A stretch of 64,000 nucleotides of DNA from Stenotrophomonas maltophilia (lineage in GTDB: Bacteria > Pseudomonadota > Gammaproteobacteria > Xanthomonadales > Xanthomonadaceae), in assembly GCF_039555535.1 (NCBI RefSeq), contig NZ_CP154630.1, positions 3,795,001 through 3,859,000 on the forward strand, given 5' to 3'. Below are positions 9,786-18,873 of this stretch, one piece after another. The notes under the pieces were generated by a model. The model was given only the letters and a program-made list of their open reading frames with translations. It searched no databases and was not told the DNA's origin. The first letter of the stretch is position 1, and each line of letters starts with the position of its first letter. Made by a program: the position numbers and the translations under genes.

Positions 9786-10496
9786 ATGCAGTACGCGCTG
9801 TATTACTGGACCGGCATCCAGGGCCGTGGCGAGTTCGTGCGGCTGGCACTGGAAGATGCCGGCGCCGACTACATCGACATGGCGCGGGTGCACGGCGATG
9901 CAGTGATGCAGCCGCTCCTCGACGGTGGCAGCGAAGGCGCACAACCGTTCGCGCCACCGTTCCTGAAGGCGGGACGACAGGTGATCGCACAGGTCGCGGC
10001 CATCCTCGATTTCCTCGGTCCGACGCTGGACCTGGTGCCACAGGCGGCGTCGCGGCGGATGCAGGCGCTGCAACTGCAGCTGACCATCGCCGACCTGGTG
10101 GCCGAGGTGCATGACACCCATCATCCGATTGCCGCATCGAAGTACTACGAGGAGCAGAAGACCGAGGCCAAGGCGCGTGCAGTCTCGCTGCGCAGCGAAC
10201 GGCTGCCGAAGTACCTCGGCTACTTCGAGCAGGTGCTGACGGCCAATGGCGGTCGCCATGCACTGCGCGAGCATTCGTATGTGGACCTGTCGCTGTTCCA
10301 GCTGCTGAGCGGGCTGGACTACATGTTCCCGCGCCGCATGCAGGCACTCGGCCCCACCCTGCCGCTGCTGCGTGCACTGCAGGAGCGGGTGTCGAAGCGA
10401 CCGAACATCGCCGCCTACCTGGCCTCGGAGCGACGGCTGCCGTTCAACACCCAAGGCATCTTCCGCCACTACCCCGAGCTGGATGGAGCGCGCTGA
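9786..10496 (+). CDS. Glutathione S-transferase family protein
   Basis: The 236-residue protein has the two-domain GST layout: an N-terminal thioredoxin-like half starting YALYYWTGIQGRGEFVRLAL with a Tyr that may contact the glutathione thiol, and an all-helical C-terminal half (about 90-225) containing YVDLSLFQLLSGLDY. It should be a cytosolic enzyme that conjugates glutathione to electrophiles, but the substrate cannot be predicted and the class (sigma-like) is tentative. The ATG at 9786 is chosen over an upstream GTG because the thioredoxin fold starts immediately after it. Confidence 0.8.
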   Translation: MQYALYYWTGIQGRGEFVRLALEDAGADYIDMARVHGDAVMQPLLDGGSEGAQPFAPPFLKAGRQVIAQVAAILDFLGPTLDLVPQAASRRMQALQLQLTIADLVAEVHDTHHPIAASKYYEEQKTEAKARAVSLRSERLPKYLGYFEQVLTANGGRHALREHSYVDLSLFQLLSGLDYMFPRRMQALGPTLPLLRALQERVSKRPNIAAYLASERRLPFNTQGIFRHYPELDGAR

Positions 10497-10519
10497 TACC
10501 GCCGCCTGCAACTCCTGTT

Positions 10520-10623
10520 GTAGAGCCGAGCCATGCTCGGCTCAGAGCAGCCGAGCGCAGGCTCGGCTCTGCAACACATCGGAGGCGGAAAGAAAGCGGT
10601 AGCGCCGGGCCATGCCCGGCGCC
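10520..10623 (+). repeat. Cluster of three SMAG/REP palindromes
   Basis: A GTAG-headed AGCCGAGC...GCTCGGCT unit (10520-10542), an inverted unit GCAGCCGAGCGCAGGCTCGGC (from 10547) and a GTAGCGCCGGGCCATGCCCGG unit (from 10599) fill the convergent gap between the GST gene and the NCS2 permease gene. Head-to-tail and inverted pairing of this kind is typical of SMAG repeats. Confidence 0.8.
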
Positions 10624-10628
10624 CCCGG

Positions 10629-12239
10629 TCAATGATCGATGCGATCGCCCAACGGCTTCACCGGTTGCTTCTGCAGCGACAGCAGCCCCAGCAGCATCGC
10701 CAGCGCCACATACGCGCCCGCGAACTGCCAGCTGATGATGCGCGCCAGGCCGTCAAGGTCCCACGGCAGGTAGATGCCGCCGCGCGGGTCCACCGAGTGG
10801 ATCAGCCCGAACAGGGTCAGCAGCGCCGCCACCAGCAGGAAGCCACAGGCGCGGCGCAGGCGGCCGTCCACCATTGCCGCCACCGCCGAGATCCACAGCA
10901 TCGAGGTGATGATGAAGCCATTGCCGAGGGTGAAGATCACCGCCAGTTCCGGCAGGCCGTGGCCGTCGAGCTTGGTCAGCAGCTGCGGCAGCTGGTCCGG
11001 TGCGATCCAGCCCGGTGCCTTGATCGCCAACAGGTAGGCCACCGACGGCAGGAAGCCGAACACCATCGCACCGGCGTGGTGGCGCGGCGTGGCCTGGAAG
11101 GCCTGGGTGGTGATGTCGATGGCCACGTACACGATGATCGGTGCCAGCACTGCCAGCGGCAGCCACTGCACCAGCCCGGAAATGATGCCGAGCATGCCGC
11201 CGATGCCGACGAACAGGCCGGTCAGCAGCGTGTAGCCGCTGCGTGCGCCCATGTGCTTGTAGGCCGGCTGGCCGATGTACGGCGTGGTCTGCGCAACGCC
11301 GCCGCAGACACCGGCCACCAGCGTCGCCACCGCTTCCACCAGCAGGATGTCGCGGGTGCGGTAGTCATCGCCGGCCGCACGTGCGCTCTCTGACACGTTG
11401 ATGCCACCGACCACCATCAGCAGGCCGAACGGCAGCAGCAGCGGCAGGTAGGTCATCGCGGTGGGCAGGCCCTCAAGGAAGCCCAGCGTCGGCAGCGGCA
11501 GCACCACCTGCGGCGGCACCCATTCCGGCACATGGAAGCCCGGCGCGCCCAACCCGGCCACGCCGAGGCCGTAATACAGCACGGTGCCGAACACGAAGGC
11601 CAGCAGCACGCCCGGACCACGCACCGGCAGCCTGCCCTTGGCGATCAATACATACAGCAGGAGGCCCAGCGTGGTGAAGCCGACCAGCGGCGAGCGCAGC
11701 GTTTCCAGCAGCGGCAGCAGGCCCATCAGTACCAGCGCGATGCCGGCGATCGAGCCCAGCAGCGCCGCACGTGGCAGCGCGCGGGTGACCGCTTCGCCGA
11801 AGAACGACAGCACGAACTTGAGTACGCCCATGATGACCAGCGCGGCCATGCCCAGCTGCCAGGTGGCGATGCCCGCAGCGTGCGGGTCCATGCCCTGCTG
11901 CTTGAACGCGATGAAGGCCGGGCCGAGCACCAGCAACGCCATGCCGATGCTGGTCGGTGCATCCAGGCCCAGCGGCATGGCGGTGACATCGTCGCGGCCG
12001 GTACGTGCCGCCAGCCGGCGCGCCATCAGGGTGTACAGCAGGTTGCCGACCAGCACGCCGAAGGCGGTGCCGGGGAACATGCGGCCGAACACTACATCGG
12101 CCGGGAACTGGAAGATCCCGACCAGCGCCATGGCGATGAAGCCGAGAATGGAGAGGTTGTCGACGACCAGGCCGAAGAAACCGTTGAAGTCACCGGCGAC
12201 GAACCAGCGACGCGGTGCGGCGGAAGCGGGAGCGGACAT
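10629..12239 (-). CDS. NCS2-like (xanthine/uracil/guanine family) permease
   Basis: The 536-residue inner-membrane protein has about 12-14 hydrophobic helices. It has features of nucleobase:cation symporter-2 relatives: an early NLSILGFIAMALVGIF helix, TAMPLGLDAPTSIGMALLVLG and the central VVGGINVSESARAAGDDYRTRD, where an acidic and a Ser/Asn cluster sit on the substrate path. Purine or uracil transport is the family expectation; the exact substrate is unknown. The ATG at 12239 is chosen because upstream codons run through repeat DNA. No operon partner is evident: the upstream side is repeat-rich and the GST gene is convergent. Confidence 0.72.
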   Translation of the reverse strand: MSAPASAAPRRWFVAGDFNGFFGLVVDNLSILGFIAMALVGIFQFPADVVFGRMFPGTAFGVLVGNLLYTLMARRLAARTGRDDVTAMPLGLDAPTSIGMALLVLGPAFIAFKQQGMDPHAAGIATWQLGMAALVIMGVLKFVLSFFGEAVTRALPRAALLGSIAGIALVLMGLLPLLETLRSPLVGFTTLGLLLYVLIAKGRLPVRGPGVLLAFVFGTVLYYGLGVAGLGAPGFHVPEWVPPQVVLPLPTLGFLEGLPTAMTYLPLLLPFGLLMVVGGINVSESARAAGDDYRTRDILLVEAVATLVAGVCGGVAQTTPYIGQPAYKHMGARSGYTLLTGLFVGIGGMLGIISGLVQWLPLAVLAPIIVYVAIDITTQAFQATPRHHAGAMVFGFLPSVAYLLAIKAPGWIAPDQLPQLLTKLDGHGLPELAVIFTLGNGFIITSMLWISAVAAMVDGRLRRACGFLLVAALLTLFGLIHSVDPRGGIYLPWDLDGLARIISWQFAGAYVALAMLLGLLSLQKQPVKPLGDRIDH

Positions 12240-12383
12240 GGAAGGGGCGGTGGGGGTGGGGACCGCCGATGGTAGGCCCAGCGGGGCCCGGGCGCCAATT
12301 CCGCGGTGGGATGATGGGTTCCAGCCAACGGCGGGGCCCCTCGTGGCTGGGGGTGGGTCGCCAAAAGCAGCTTTATTGGAGTC

Positions 12384-12489
12384 GGCCGGTCGGGATGGGC
12401 TGCGCAGGACACGCCGTAAACCCGTCCTTGGGGGCTCGATGGCGCCCTCCATGGCGCCAACGGTCCTGCGCAGCCCATCCCGACCGGCC
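12384..12489 (+). repeat. Large structured palindromic element, copy B
   Basis: Arms at 12384-12410 and 12463-12489 are complementary over 27 bp without mismatch and have a different sequence from copies A, C and D. The 52-base cap starts ACGCCGTAAACCCGTCC and contains the inner hairpin TGGCGCC-CTCCAT-GGCGCCA (first pair bulged). It lies upstream of the NCS2 permease gene, in the same gap as copy C. Confidence 0.72.
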
Positions 12490-12564
12490 CCTGACAATTC
12501 CCTGCGCGTGCCAGCCACGGAAAGGAATCAAAAGATCAAAAGCAAAAGCGGGTCGCTTCGCTCT

Positions 12565-12637
12565 GAGCCGAGCATGGCTCGGCTCTACACGAACAATTCG
12601 ATCATTTCCACGTTATCCACACATGGCGTGGATCTAC
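12565..12637 (-). repeat. Two SMAG/REP palindromes between element copies B and C
   Basis: On the minus strand GTAGAGCCGAGCCATGCTCGG (12588-12565) and GTAGATCCACGCCATGTGTGG (12637-12615) are GTAG-headed dyads. Together with copies B and C they account for most of the 618 bp between the NCS2 permease and poxB. I see no gene in this gap. Confidence 0.78.
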
Positions 12638-12662
12638 CGACAGATCGCAGGAAACTGTCGAA

Positions 12663-12772
12663 GGCGGGGTGGGTCCGGTTGCGGGGGGCCAGATCAGTCC
12701 GCGGCATGGATGCCGCGGCCAAGCCCCCAGCGACGGGTTTACGGCGTCCCCCGCAACCGGACCCACCCCGCC
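12663..12772 (-). repeat. Large structured palindromic element, copy C (inverted)
   Basis: Arms at 12663-12686 and 12749-12772 form a perfect 24 bp stem. Read on the minus strand the cap starts GACGCCGTAAACCCGTCGC, matching the other copies, and holds the inner hairpin CCGCGGC-ATCCAT-GCCGCGG. The cap is 62 bases rather than 52 because of extra bases on its 3' side. A hairpin module like that at 1096 sits at about 12823-12843 in the matching orientation, next to a short agccag tandem. Confidence 0.72.
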
Positions 12773-12857
12773 ATCCCTCAGGAAACCAGCTTCTGCTCTG
12801 GCTCTGGCTCTGGCTCGTAGCGGGTGCAGGGCGCAGCCCTGCATAAAACCCCAACCC

Positions 12858-14576
12858 TCACTTCTTCAGGAAGTTGTCCACCAGCAGATGCTTCACGTCG
12901 TCGAAGCGGCCGTTCAATACCGCCTTGGCGGCATACAGCGCCGTGCCTGCCACCTGCTTGGCCTCGATCTGCGGCGGCATCACCAGTTCGGCGCGGCTGG
13001 TATGCACATCCAACAATGCCGGGCCACGTTGCGACAGGAAGTCTTGCACCGCTTCCTCCAGATCCTCGCTGCGGGTCACGGTGCGGCCGTGGAAGCCGAT
13101 CACTTCGGCAAGGCGGCCAAAATCCGGGTTCTTCAGGTCGGTGTAGTTGTCCAGCAGCCCTTCCACTTTCTGCTCCAGCTCGACGAAGTTCAGCGAACCG
13201 TTGTTGAACACCACCACCTTGATGGGCAGGTTTTCCTGCACTGCGGTCAGCAGATCGCCCAGCAGCATCGCCAAGCCTCCGTCACCGGACAGCGAGATCA
13301 CCTGGCGGCCCGGGAACGCCTTCTGCAGGCCCAGTGCCTGCGGCATCGCGTTGGCCATCGTGCCGTGAAGCAGGCTGGTCAGCGTGCGGCGGCGGCCGTT
13401 GACGCGGATATGCCGCAGTACCCACACCATTGGCGAGCCGCCGTCTGCGGTGAACAGCGCATCGTCGGTCGCATACTTCGACAGCAATGCGGTCAGATGC
13501 TGCGGGTGGATCAGCTCGCCTTCGCCCGGCTGTTCTTCCTGTTCGCGCTTCTTCAGCGCCTTGTCTCGGCGCTCGATGCATTCGTCCAGGAACGTGCTGT
13601 CCTCACGCGGCGGCAGCATCGGCAGCAGCGCATCCAGCGTGGGCGCAATATCGCCGACCACGCCCAGGTGCACCGGGTGGCGGCGGCCGAGGTGGCTGCC
13701 ATCGCGGTCGACCTGGATGATCGTGGCCTTGTCCGGGTAGAACTGGCCCCAGGCGAAGTCGGCGCCGAGCAGCAGCAGCGTGTCGCACTCCATCAGCGTG
13801 TGGAAGCCGGATTCGATGCCGAAGATGCCGGTCATGCCCATGTTGTACGGGTTGTCCGGCTCGACGAAATCCTTGGCGCGCGAGGTGTGCGCGATCGGGG
13901 CCTGCAGGCGCCGGGCCAGTTCCAGCAGCTGCGCGTGCGCACCCTGGCAGCCGGCGCCGGCATAGACGCCGATGCGCTTGCCCTGCCCCAGCAGCTCGGC
14001 GATACGCTGCAGTTCGGCGTCGGAAGGGCGCAGCACCGGCTGGGTGTAGTGCACCGAAAACGGCACATCGTGCTTCACCTCGGCCTGGCTGATGTCGGCC
14101 GGCAGGATCACCACCGCCACGCCGCGGCGGCTGATCGCGGCCTGGCAGGCCAGTGTGACCACGCGGCGTGCCTGTTCGGCGCTGTGCACCTGCTCGCAGA
14201 ACACCGAACAACTGGCGTACACCGCCTTGAAGTCCACTTCCTGCGGGAATTCCATGCCCAGTTCGCTGGTCACCACCTGGCTGGCGATCAGCACCATCGG
14301 CGCGCGGTTGCGGTTGCTCTCGAACACACCGTTGATGAAATGCAGGCTGCCGGGCCCGCAGGAGCCGGCGCAGGCGGTCAGTTCGCCGCTCACCAGCGAA
14401 TCGGCGCCGGCAGCAAACGCTGCCACTTCTTCATGCCGCACGTGCACCCAGGCGATCTCACTGCCATGCATCGCATCGGTCACATGGTTGAGCGTATCGC
14501 CCACGATGCCGTAGCAACGGCGGACACCGGCCTGCTGCAGGGCGTCCACCACGATTTCGGCCACGCGCTTGCTCAT
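12858..14576 (-). CDS. poxB: Pyruvate dehydrogenase (quinone) / pyruvate oxidase PoxB, thiamine-diphosphate enzyme
   Basis: PoxB oxidatively decarboxylates pyruvate to acetate and CO2 and passes electrons to quinone at the membrane. The 572 residues fit the family. They contain the N-terminal TPP PYR domain with the catalytic Glu in VRHEEVAAFAAGA, a central FAD/Rossmann domain with PVLRPSDAELQRIAELL and YAGAGCQGA, and the C-terminal PP domain with the Mg/TPP motif SGDGGLAMLLGDLLT through FNNGSLN. The ATG at 14576 has GAGG nine bases upstream; the ATG three codons earlier directly abuts that site and is less likely. Confusion with other TPP enzymes such as acetolactate synthase is possible, but overall similarity favours PoxB. 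Confidence 0.87.
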   Translation of the reverse strand: MSKRVAEIVVDALQQAGVRRCYGIVGDTLNHVTDAMHGSEIAWVHVRHEEVAAFAAGADSLVSGELTACAGSCGPGSLHFINGVFESNRNRAPMVLIASQVVTSELGMEFPQEVDFKAVYASCSVFCEQVHSAEQARRVVTLACQAAISRRGVAVVILPADISQAEVKHDVPFSVHYTQPVLRPSDAELQRIAELLGQGKRIGVYAGAGCQGAHAQLLELARRLQAPIAHTSRAKDFVEPDNPYNMGMTGIFGIESGFHTLMECDTLLLLGADFAWGQFYPDKATIIQVDRDGSHLGRRHPVHLGVVGDIAPTLDALLPMLPPREDSTFLDECIERRDKALKKREQEEQPGEGELIHPQHLTALLSKYATDDALFTADGGSPMVWVLRHIRVNGRRRTLTSLLHGTMANAMPQALGLQKAFPGRQVISLSGDGGLAMLLGDLLTAVQENLPIKVVVFNNGSLNFVELEQKVEGLLDNYTDLKNPDFGRLAEVIGFHGRTVTRSEDLEEAVQDFLSQRGPALLDVHTSRAELVMPPQIEAKQVAGTALYAAKAVLNGRFDDVKHLLVDNFLKK

Positions 14577-14685
14577 CGGATACATCCTCGAACGGGGGAA
14601 CGTCCGAGGCTAGACCCGGTGAAGTGATGCCTCCGTGGGCAAGTTGCGCATCGCCTCGATGTGCAAACTGCGGGTAGACATCTCG

Positions 14686-15543
14686 TCAATCATTGACGTT
14701 GATCCAACCCTCCACCACGCCCTGCTTCGGGTTGCGGTAGCGCAGCTTCACCCAGCCGTCCTGTTCATCCAGCATTTCCACGCGATCGCCCTGCACCAGA
14801 TAGCGCTTGGTGCTGGTCGCGCCGGGTCGGTCGAACAGGAACAGGCGTGTTGGCACCACGGTGGCCTGCTGGCCACGCAGCGGCCCCTCGGGCCGTGCGC
14901 CCAGGCCATCGGCGATGGCCGTCTCCAACACGCGGCCATCGGCATCGTAGGTGCGCCAGACCGCCAGCGGGCCCTGCTCGTCGGTCTGTTCCCACTGCAG
15001 CGCGGCGCTCACCGTATCGCCCAGCATCAGCACATTCTCGCTGCGGTAAAGGTAGAGCTTCGCGCCTGCGAACCGGTACTGGTCGGCGTACCACATCGGG
15101 CCGCTGCGGCAACTGCTGGTGAGGGTGCGGGTGGCAACGTCCACGCTCAGCCCCATCAGGTCACCGCAGCTGTCCTTGCCGTGGGTTTCGGTCTGCAGAA
15201 CGCGATACGAAGCGCTGGCTGGATCGAACCGGTACACCGCTACCGCTTCGTTGACCATGCCCACCGATGCACGCGCAACCAGTTCCGGGTAGCCATCGAA
15301 ATCGACGTCTTCGAGCGACCACCGCGAATTGCCGTCGGCATCCGCCGCGCCCGCCAGCACCTGGCGCTTGCCCGACGGAGACAGCTGCACGGCGATGCTG
15401 CCGTCCTGCTGGGGATCGGCGTGCGCCTGCACGTGAGCGGCCACCTGGAACCGCAGCGTTTCGCCGTCGCCGCCACTTGCCTGCGCCGACGGCGCCAGCA
15501 ATCCCGCCAGCACCAGGCCCAGCGCGCATTCCCTGTGTTTCAT
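14686..15543 (-). CDS. Exported XAC2610-like protein with C-terminal SH3-like domain
   Basis: The 285-residue protein has a Sec signal peptide (CALGLVLAGLLAPSAQA). The central region contains LEDVDFDGYPELVAR, resembling the calcium-binding D-x-D-x-D-G loops of XAC2610-family proteins, which in Xanthomonas include a lysozyme-inhibitor-like fold. About 60 residues at the C-terminus (RYLVQGDRVEMLDEQDGWV...GVVEGWINV) look like a bacterial SH3 cell-wall-binding domain. A periplasmic or surface role near peptidoglycan is inferred. I start at the ATG at 15543, with AGGGAG about five bases away; the ATG directly before it (15546) is almost equally good. The lipoprotein gene upstream is co-oriented. 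Confidence 0.6.
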   Translation of the reverse strand: MKHRECALGLVLAGLLAPSAQASGGDGETLRFQVAAHVQAHADPQQDGSIAVQLSPSGKRQVLAGAADADGNSRWSLEDVDFDGYPELVARASVGMVNEAVAVYRFDPASASYRVLQTETHGKDSCGDLMGLSVDVATRTLTSSCRSGPMWYADQYRFAGAKLYLYRSENVLMLGDTVSAALQWEQTDEQGPLAVWRTYDADGRVLETAIADGLGARPEGPLRGQQATVVPTRLFLFDRPGATSTKRYLVQGDRVEMLDEQDGWVKLRYRNPKQGVVEGWINVND

Positions 15544-15579
15544 CATCGCTCCCTGCGGCACCGCAGCGGCACCTTCAAC

Positions 15580-16062
15580 TCAGAACGATACCTCGACCGG
15601 CTGCCGCGACCACAGCACCGATTGATGCTTGGTCTGCTGCTTCCACGCCAGGCGGATCGCTTCGATATCGGTGCGACGCTGCGGAGTGTCCTCATGCAGC
15701 ACCACCAGCACCTTGGTGCGCAGGCGGTTGGGCGAAGCATCGCCGCGGAACAGCCACTGGCCATAGGCATCGAACACGGTCAGTCCATCCGGGAAGCGCG
15801 GGGTCACTTCCTTGTCCAGGAATGCGCGCCACTGCGCCTCGCTGATGGTGTCGGCCTGCGGACGGTTGCCCGCGCCCTGCTCCTCGCCCACGCCGAAGTA
15901 CAGCTCGCTGCGCACCCAGCCGTGGCCGTCGGACGGGCGTGCGGCATCGCCCTTCAGTTCGGCGGTGGTGGCCGTGGCATAGGCGCTGGGCGCCTGCGAG
16001 GACAGGCTGGCACAGCCACTGGTGGCCAGCAGCACGGCAAAGACGAGGCCAAGGTGTTTCAT
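15580..16062 (-). CDS. DUF3574 family lipoprotein
   Basis: The 160-residue protein has a lipoprotein signal peptide (LVFAVLLATSGC, Cys17 as the lipidation site; Thr at -3 is slightly off consensus). The domain contains RSELYFGVG, ISEAQWRAFLDKEVTPRFPDGLTVFDAYGQW and KVLVVLHED, which is the DUF3574 signature. Function is unknown. GGAG eight bases before the ATG supports the start. It lies 36 bp upstream of the XAC2610-like gene on the same strand, so the two are probably co-transcribed. Confidence 0.82.
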   Translation of the reverse strand: MKHLGLVFAVLLATSGCASLSSQAPSAYATATTAELKGDAARPSDGHGWVRSELYFGVGEEQGAGNRPQADTISEAQWRAFLDKEVTPRFPDGLTVFDAYGQWLFRGDASPNRLRTKVLVVLHEDTPQRRTDIEAIRLAWKQQTKHQSVLWSRQPVEVSF

Positions 16063-16276
16063 CGGTACAGCTCCGGGGAAGGGGGACAGGGCGAGCCGGC
16101 AGCGTACAGCGCCACCGGCCCGGCGTGCTGATGCCAGCAGGGCATCAGCTCATGCCGGACCGGCAGGGGCTTGCATCTGCACCGGCCATCACGCGAAGAT
16201 GATATATCGCTTCATCCGGATGGATGTAAGTGAGTCTATCTCCCCCTTCCCCGTCGTCGTTGTTGCTGGAGCCCCC

Positions 16277-18712
16277 ATGTCCGCCCGCCTGCCCGCGTCG
16301 CCGCTCGGCCTCGCCATCGCCCTCGCGCTTTCCTCCGCCGCCGTCCCGGCCCTGGCCCAGGACGCCACCAACCTGGACACGGTGATCGTCACCGGCACCC
16401 GCGCCGCCGACCGCACCGTGCTTGAATCCACCTCGCCAGTGGACGTGCTCACCGCCGAGGACATCCGCAAGGCCGGCGTGGTCAACGGTGAGCTGGGCAG
16501 CGCACTGCAGGCGCTGCTGCCGTCGTTCAACTTCCCGCGCCAGTCCAACTCCGGCGGTGCCGACCATGTACGCGCCGCGCAGCTGCGTGGCCTGTCGCCG
16601 GACCAGGTGCTGGTGCTGATCAATGGCAAGCGCCGCCATCACACCGCGCTGGTCAACACCGACAGCAAGATCGGCAAGGGCACCACCCCGGTCGACTTCA
16701 ATTCGATCCCGGTCAGCGCGATCAAGCGCATCGAAGTGCTGCGCGATGGTGCTGGAGCGCTGTACGGCTCTGACGCGGTCGCCGGCGTCATCAACGTGAT
16801 CCTCGACAACGGCGGCGACGGTGGCGAGATCGAAGCCAGCTACGGCGCCAACCACACTGACCTCAAGCCGATCGGGCGCACCCTCACCGACGGCCAGACC
16901 GGCAACATCAGCGCCAAGGTCGGCACCTCGCTGGGCGAGGATGGCGGCTTCCTGCGCGTCGGCCTGGAATACAAGCACCGCAACGGCACCAACCGCGCCG
17001 GCTTCGACCAGATTCCGCCGTGGGACCAGACTCCAGGCAACCTGGTGCTGCAGGGCAAGCGCAACTACGTGCTGGGCGATGGCAAGAGCAAGGACTTCAA
17101 CCTGTGGCTGAACACCGAGATCCCGGTCGGCCAGACCTCGACGTTCTACGCGTTCGGCACCTTCAACCAGCGTGACACCGAGGGCGCGAACTACTTCCGC
17201 TACCCCGACGGCGATGCCAACTGGAAGCAGGTCTATCCGAACGGTTACCGGCCGATCTCCGAAGGCGAGAACCGCGACGTGCAGGCCGTGGCCGGCGTGC
17301 GCGGCCAGTGGGGCGAGTGGAGCTACGACGGCAGCCTGGATTACGGCCAGAACGACTTCACCTACCGCCTGCGCGATTCGCTCAATGCCTCGCTGGGCCC
17401 GACCAGCCCGACCCGTTTCAAGACTGCCGATTACGAGTACGCGCAGACCGTGGGCAACCTCGACCTGAGCCGCGTGTTCACCCAGAGCGAGAGCATCAGC
17501 CACACCCTGGGCCTGGGTGTGGAAGCACGCCACGAGCGCTACCAGACCCGCCCCGGTGACCCCGCCAGCTATGCGGCCGGCCCGTTCACCGACCGCCCGA
17601 CCGGCTCGCAGGCCGGCGGCGGCCTGACCCCGCAGGATGCGGCGCGTCTGTCGCGCGATGTGGCCAGTGCCTATGCCAGCCTGTCCAGCCAGTTCGGCGA
17701 GAAGTTCTCCACCGATCTGGCCGCGCGCTACGAGCACAACGATGATTTCGGCGGTGAACTGACCGGCAAGCTCGGCCTGCGCTACGAATTCACCCCGGCG
17801 TTCGCGTTGCGTGGCGCCATCTCCAACAACTTCCGTGCGCCGTCGCTGGCACAGATCGGCTACGAGTCCACCTCCACCGGCTACAACGCTGGCGGTCAGC
17901 TGGTGCAGGGACGCCTGTTGTCGGTCAACAATCCGATCGCGCGCGGCCTGGGTGCGCAGAACCTGAAGCCGGAAAAATCGCTCAACACCTCGCTGGGCTT
18001 CACCAGCCGCATCGGCGAGCACTTCGACCTGTCGCTGGACTTCTTCCAGATCGACATCGACGATCGCATTGCGCTGTCCGAGAGCATCACCGGTGATGCG
18101 CTGACCGACTATGTGGCAGCCAACTACGGCGTCACCGGCCTGCAGAGCGCCAGCTTCTTCGTCAACGCCGCCGACACCCGCACCCGCGGCGCCGAGCTGG
18201 TGAGCAACTGGCGCCAGTCGCTGGGCGATGGCCAGCTGCTGCTGGCCGGCACCTATGCGTACACGAAGACCACGCTGAAGAACGTGCTCGCCACGCCGGC
18301 CCAGCTGCGTGCACTGAATCCGGACTACGTGCTGTTCGGCATCGAGGAGACCAACACGCTGACCGATGCCACGCCGCGTACCCGCGGCAGTTTCTCGGCG
18401 GCCTGGAGCAACGACCATTGGTCGCTGAGCACCCGTGTGAACCGCTATGGCAGCGCCACCCGCGTGTTCAACTTCGGTGACGGCTACATTCCGCGCCAGA
18501 CCTACCAGGCCGAATGGCAGCTGGATGCGGAGGTCGAGTACCGCATCACTCCGCGCTGGAGCGTGGCCATCGGTGGCCAGAACCTGACCGACAACTACCC
18601 GGATCGATCCAACAGCGACATTCACTACTTCGGCAACCTGCCGTATGACGTGCTGTCGCCGATCGGCAGCAACGGCGCGTACTACTACGGCCGCGTCCGC
18701 TATACGTTCTGA
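16277..18712 (+). CDS. TonB-dependent outer-membrane receptor
   Basis: The 811-residue protein has a signal peptide ending VPALAQ and then a TonB-box-like segment, DTVIVTG. The plug domain (about 45-165) contains VLVLINGKRRH and IKRIEVLRDGAGALYGSDAVAGVINVI (read as two blocks). A 22-strand-type barrel ends in RVRYTF with the terminal Phe. Such receptors take up siderophores, vitamins or carbohydrates using TonB/ExbBD energy; the substrate cannot be assigned. GGAG precedes the ATG at 16277. An AT-rich imperfect dyad around 16198-16216 upstream may be an operator, but it does not match a Fur box well. No adjacent FecIR-type regulator is present. Confidence 0.9.
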   Translation: MSARLPASPLGLAIALALSSAAVPALAQDATNLDTVIVTGTRAADRTVLESTSPVDVLTAEDIRKAGVVNGELGSALQALLPSFNFPRQSNSGGADHVRAAQLRGLSPDQVLVLINGKRRHHTALVNTDSKIGKGTTPVDFNSIPVSAIKRIEVLRDGAGALYGSDAVAGVINVILDNGGDGGEIEASYGANHTDLKPIGRTLTDGQTGNISAKVGTSLGEDGGFLRVGLEYKHRNGTNRAGFDQIPPWDQTPGNLVLQGKRNYVLGDGKSKDFNLWLNTEIPVGQTSTFYAFGTFNQRDTEGANYFRYPDGDANWKQVYPNGYRPISEGENRDVQAVAGVRGQWGEWSYDGSLDYGQNDFTYRLRDSLNASLGPTSPTRFKTADYEYAQTVGNLDLSRVFTQSESISHTLGLGVEARHERYQTRPGDPASYAAGPFTDRPTGSQAGGGLTPQDAARLSRDVASAYASLSSQFGEKFSTDLAARYEHNDDFGGELTGKLGLRYEFTPAFALRGAISNNFRAPSLAQIGYESTSTGYNAGGQLVQGRLLSVNNPIARGLGAQNLKPEKSLNTSLGFTSRIGEHFDLSLDFFQIDIDDRIALSESITGDALTDYVAANYGVTGLQSASFFVNAADTRTRGAELVSNWRQSLGDGQLLLAGTYAYTKTTLKNVLATPAQLRALNPDYVLFGIEETNTLTDATPRTRGSFSAAWSNDHWSLSTRVNRYGSATRVFNFGDGYIPRQTYQAEWQLDAEVEYRITPRWSVAIGGQNLTDNYPDRSNSDIHYFGNLPYDVLSPIGSNGAYYYGRVRYTF

Positions 18713-18729
18713 TTCGCAGAATCGACCCG

Positions 18730-18846
18730 GTAGAGCCGACGGGGTAGAGCCGACGGGGTAGAGTCGACTGTTAGTCGACTGCTCTTCACGCAGATCGCAA
18801 AAGTCCCGCGCTGCGCGCGATAGTCGACTAACAGTCGACTCTACCC
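18730..18846 (+). repeat. Compound SMAG/REP array with inverted GTAGAGTCGACT units
   Basis: Two partial heads GTAGAGCCGACGGG (18730 and 18744) precede a complete unit GTAGAGTCGACTGTTAGTCG (from 18758). Its exact inverse occupies 18823-18845. The two complete units can pair with each other to form a long hairpin between the receptor gene and otsB. Confidence 0.8.
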
Positions 18847-18873
18847 CGTCGTGGTTTCCCCATCGTCTTCCGT

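Noticed and set aside
12240..12518. N-terminal extension of the NCS2 permease by 93 residues
   Set aside because: The extra codons run through palindromic element copy B, are rich in Arg/Pro and have no transporter similarity; the ATG at 12239 directly precedes the membrane domain.
16190..16225. Fur box upstream of the TonB-dependent receptor
   Set aside because: The AT-rich dyad GATGATATATCGCTTCATC does not fit the 19 bp Fur consensus well, so iron regulation is not claimed.
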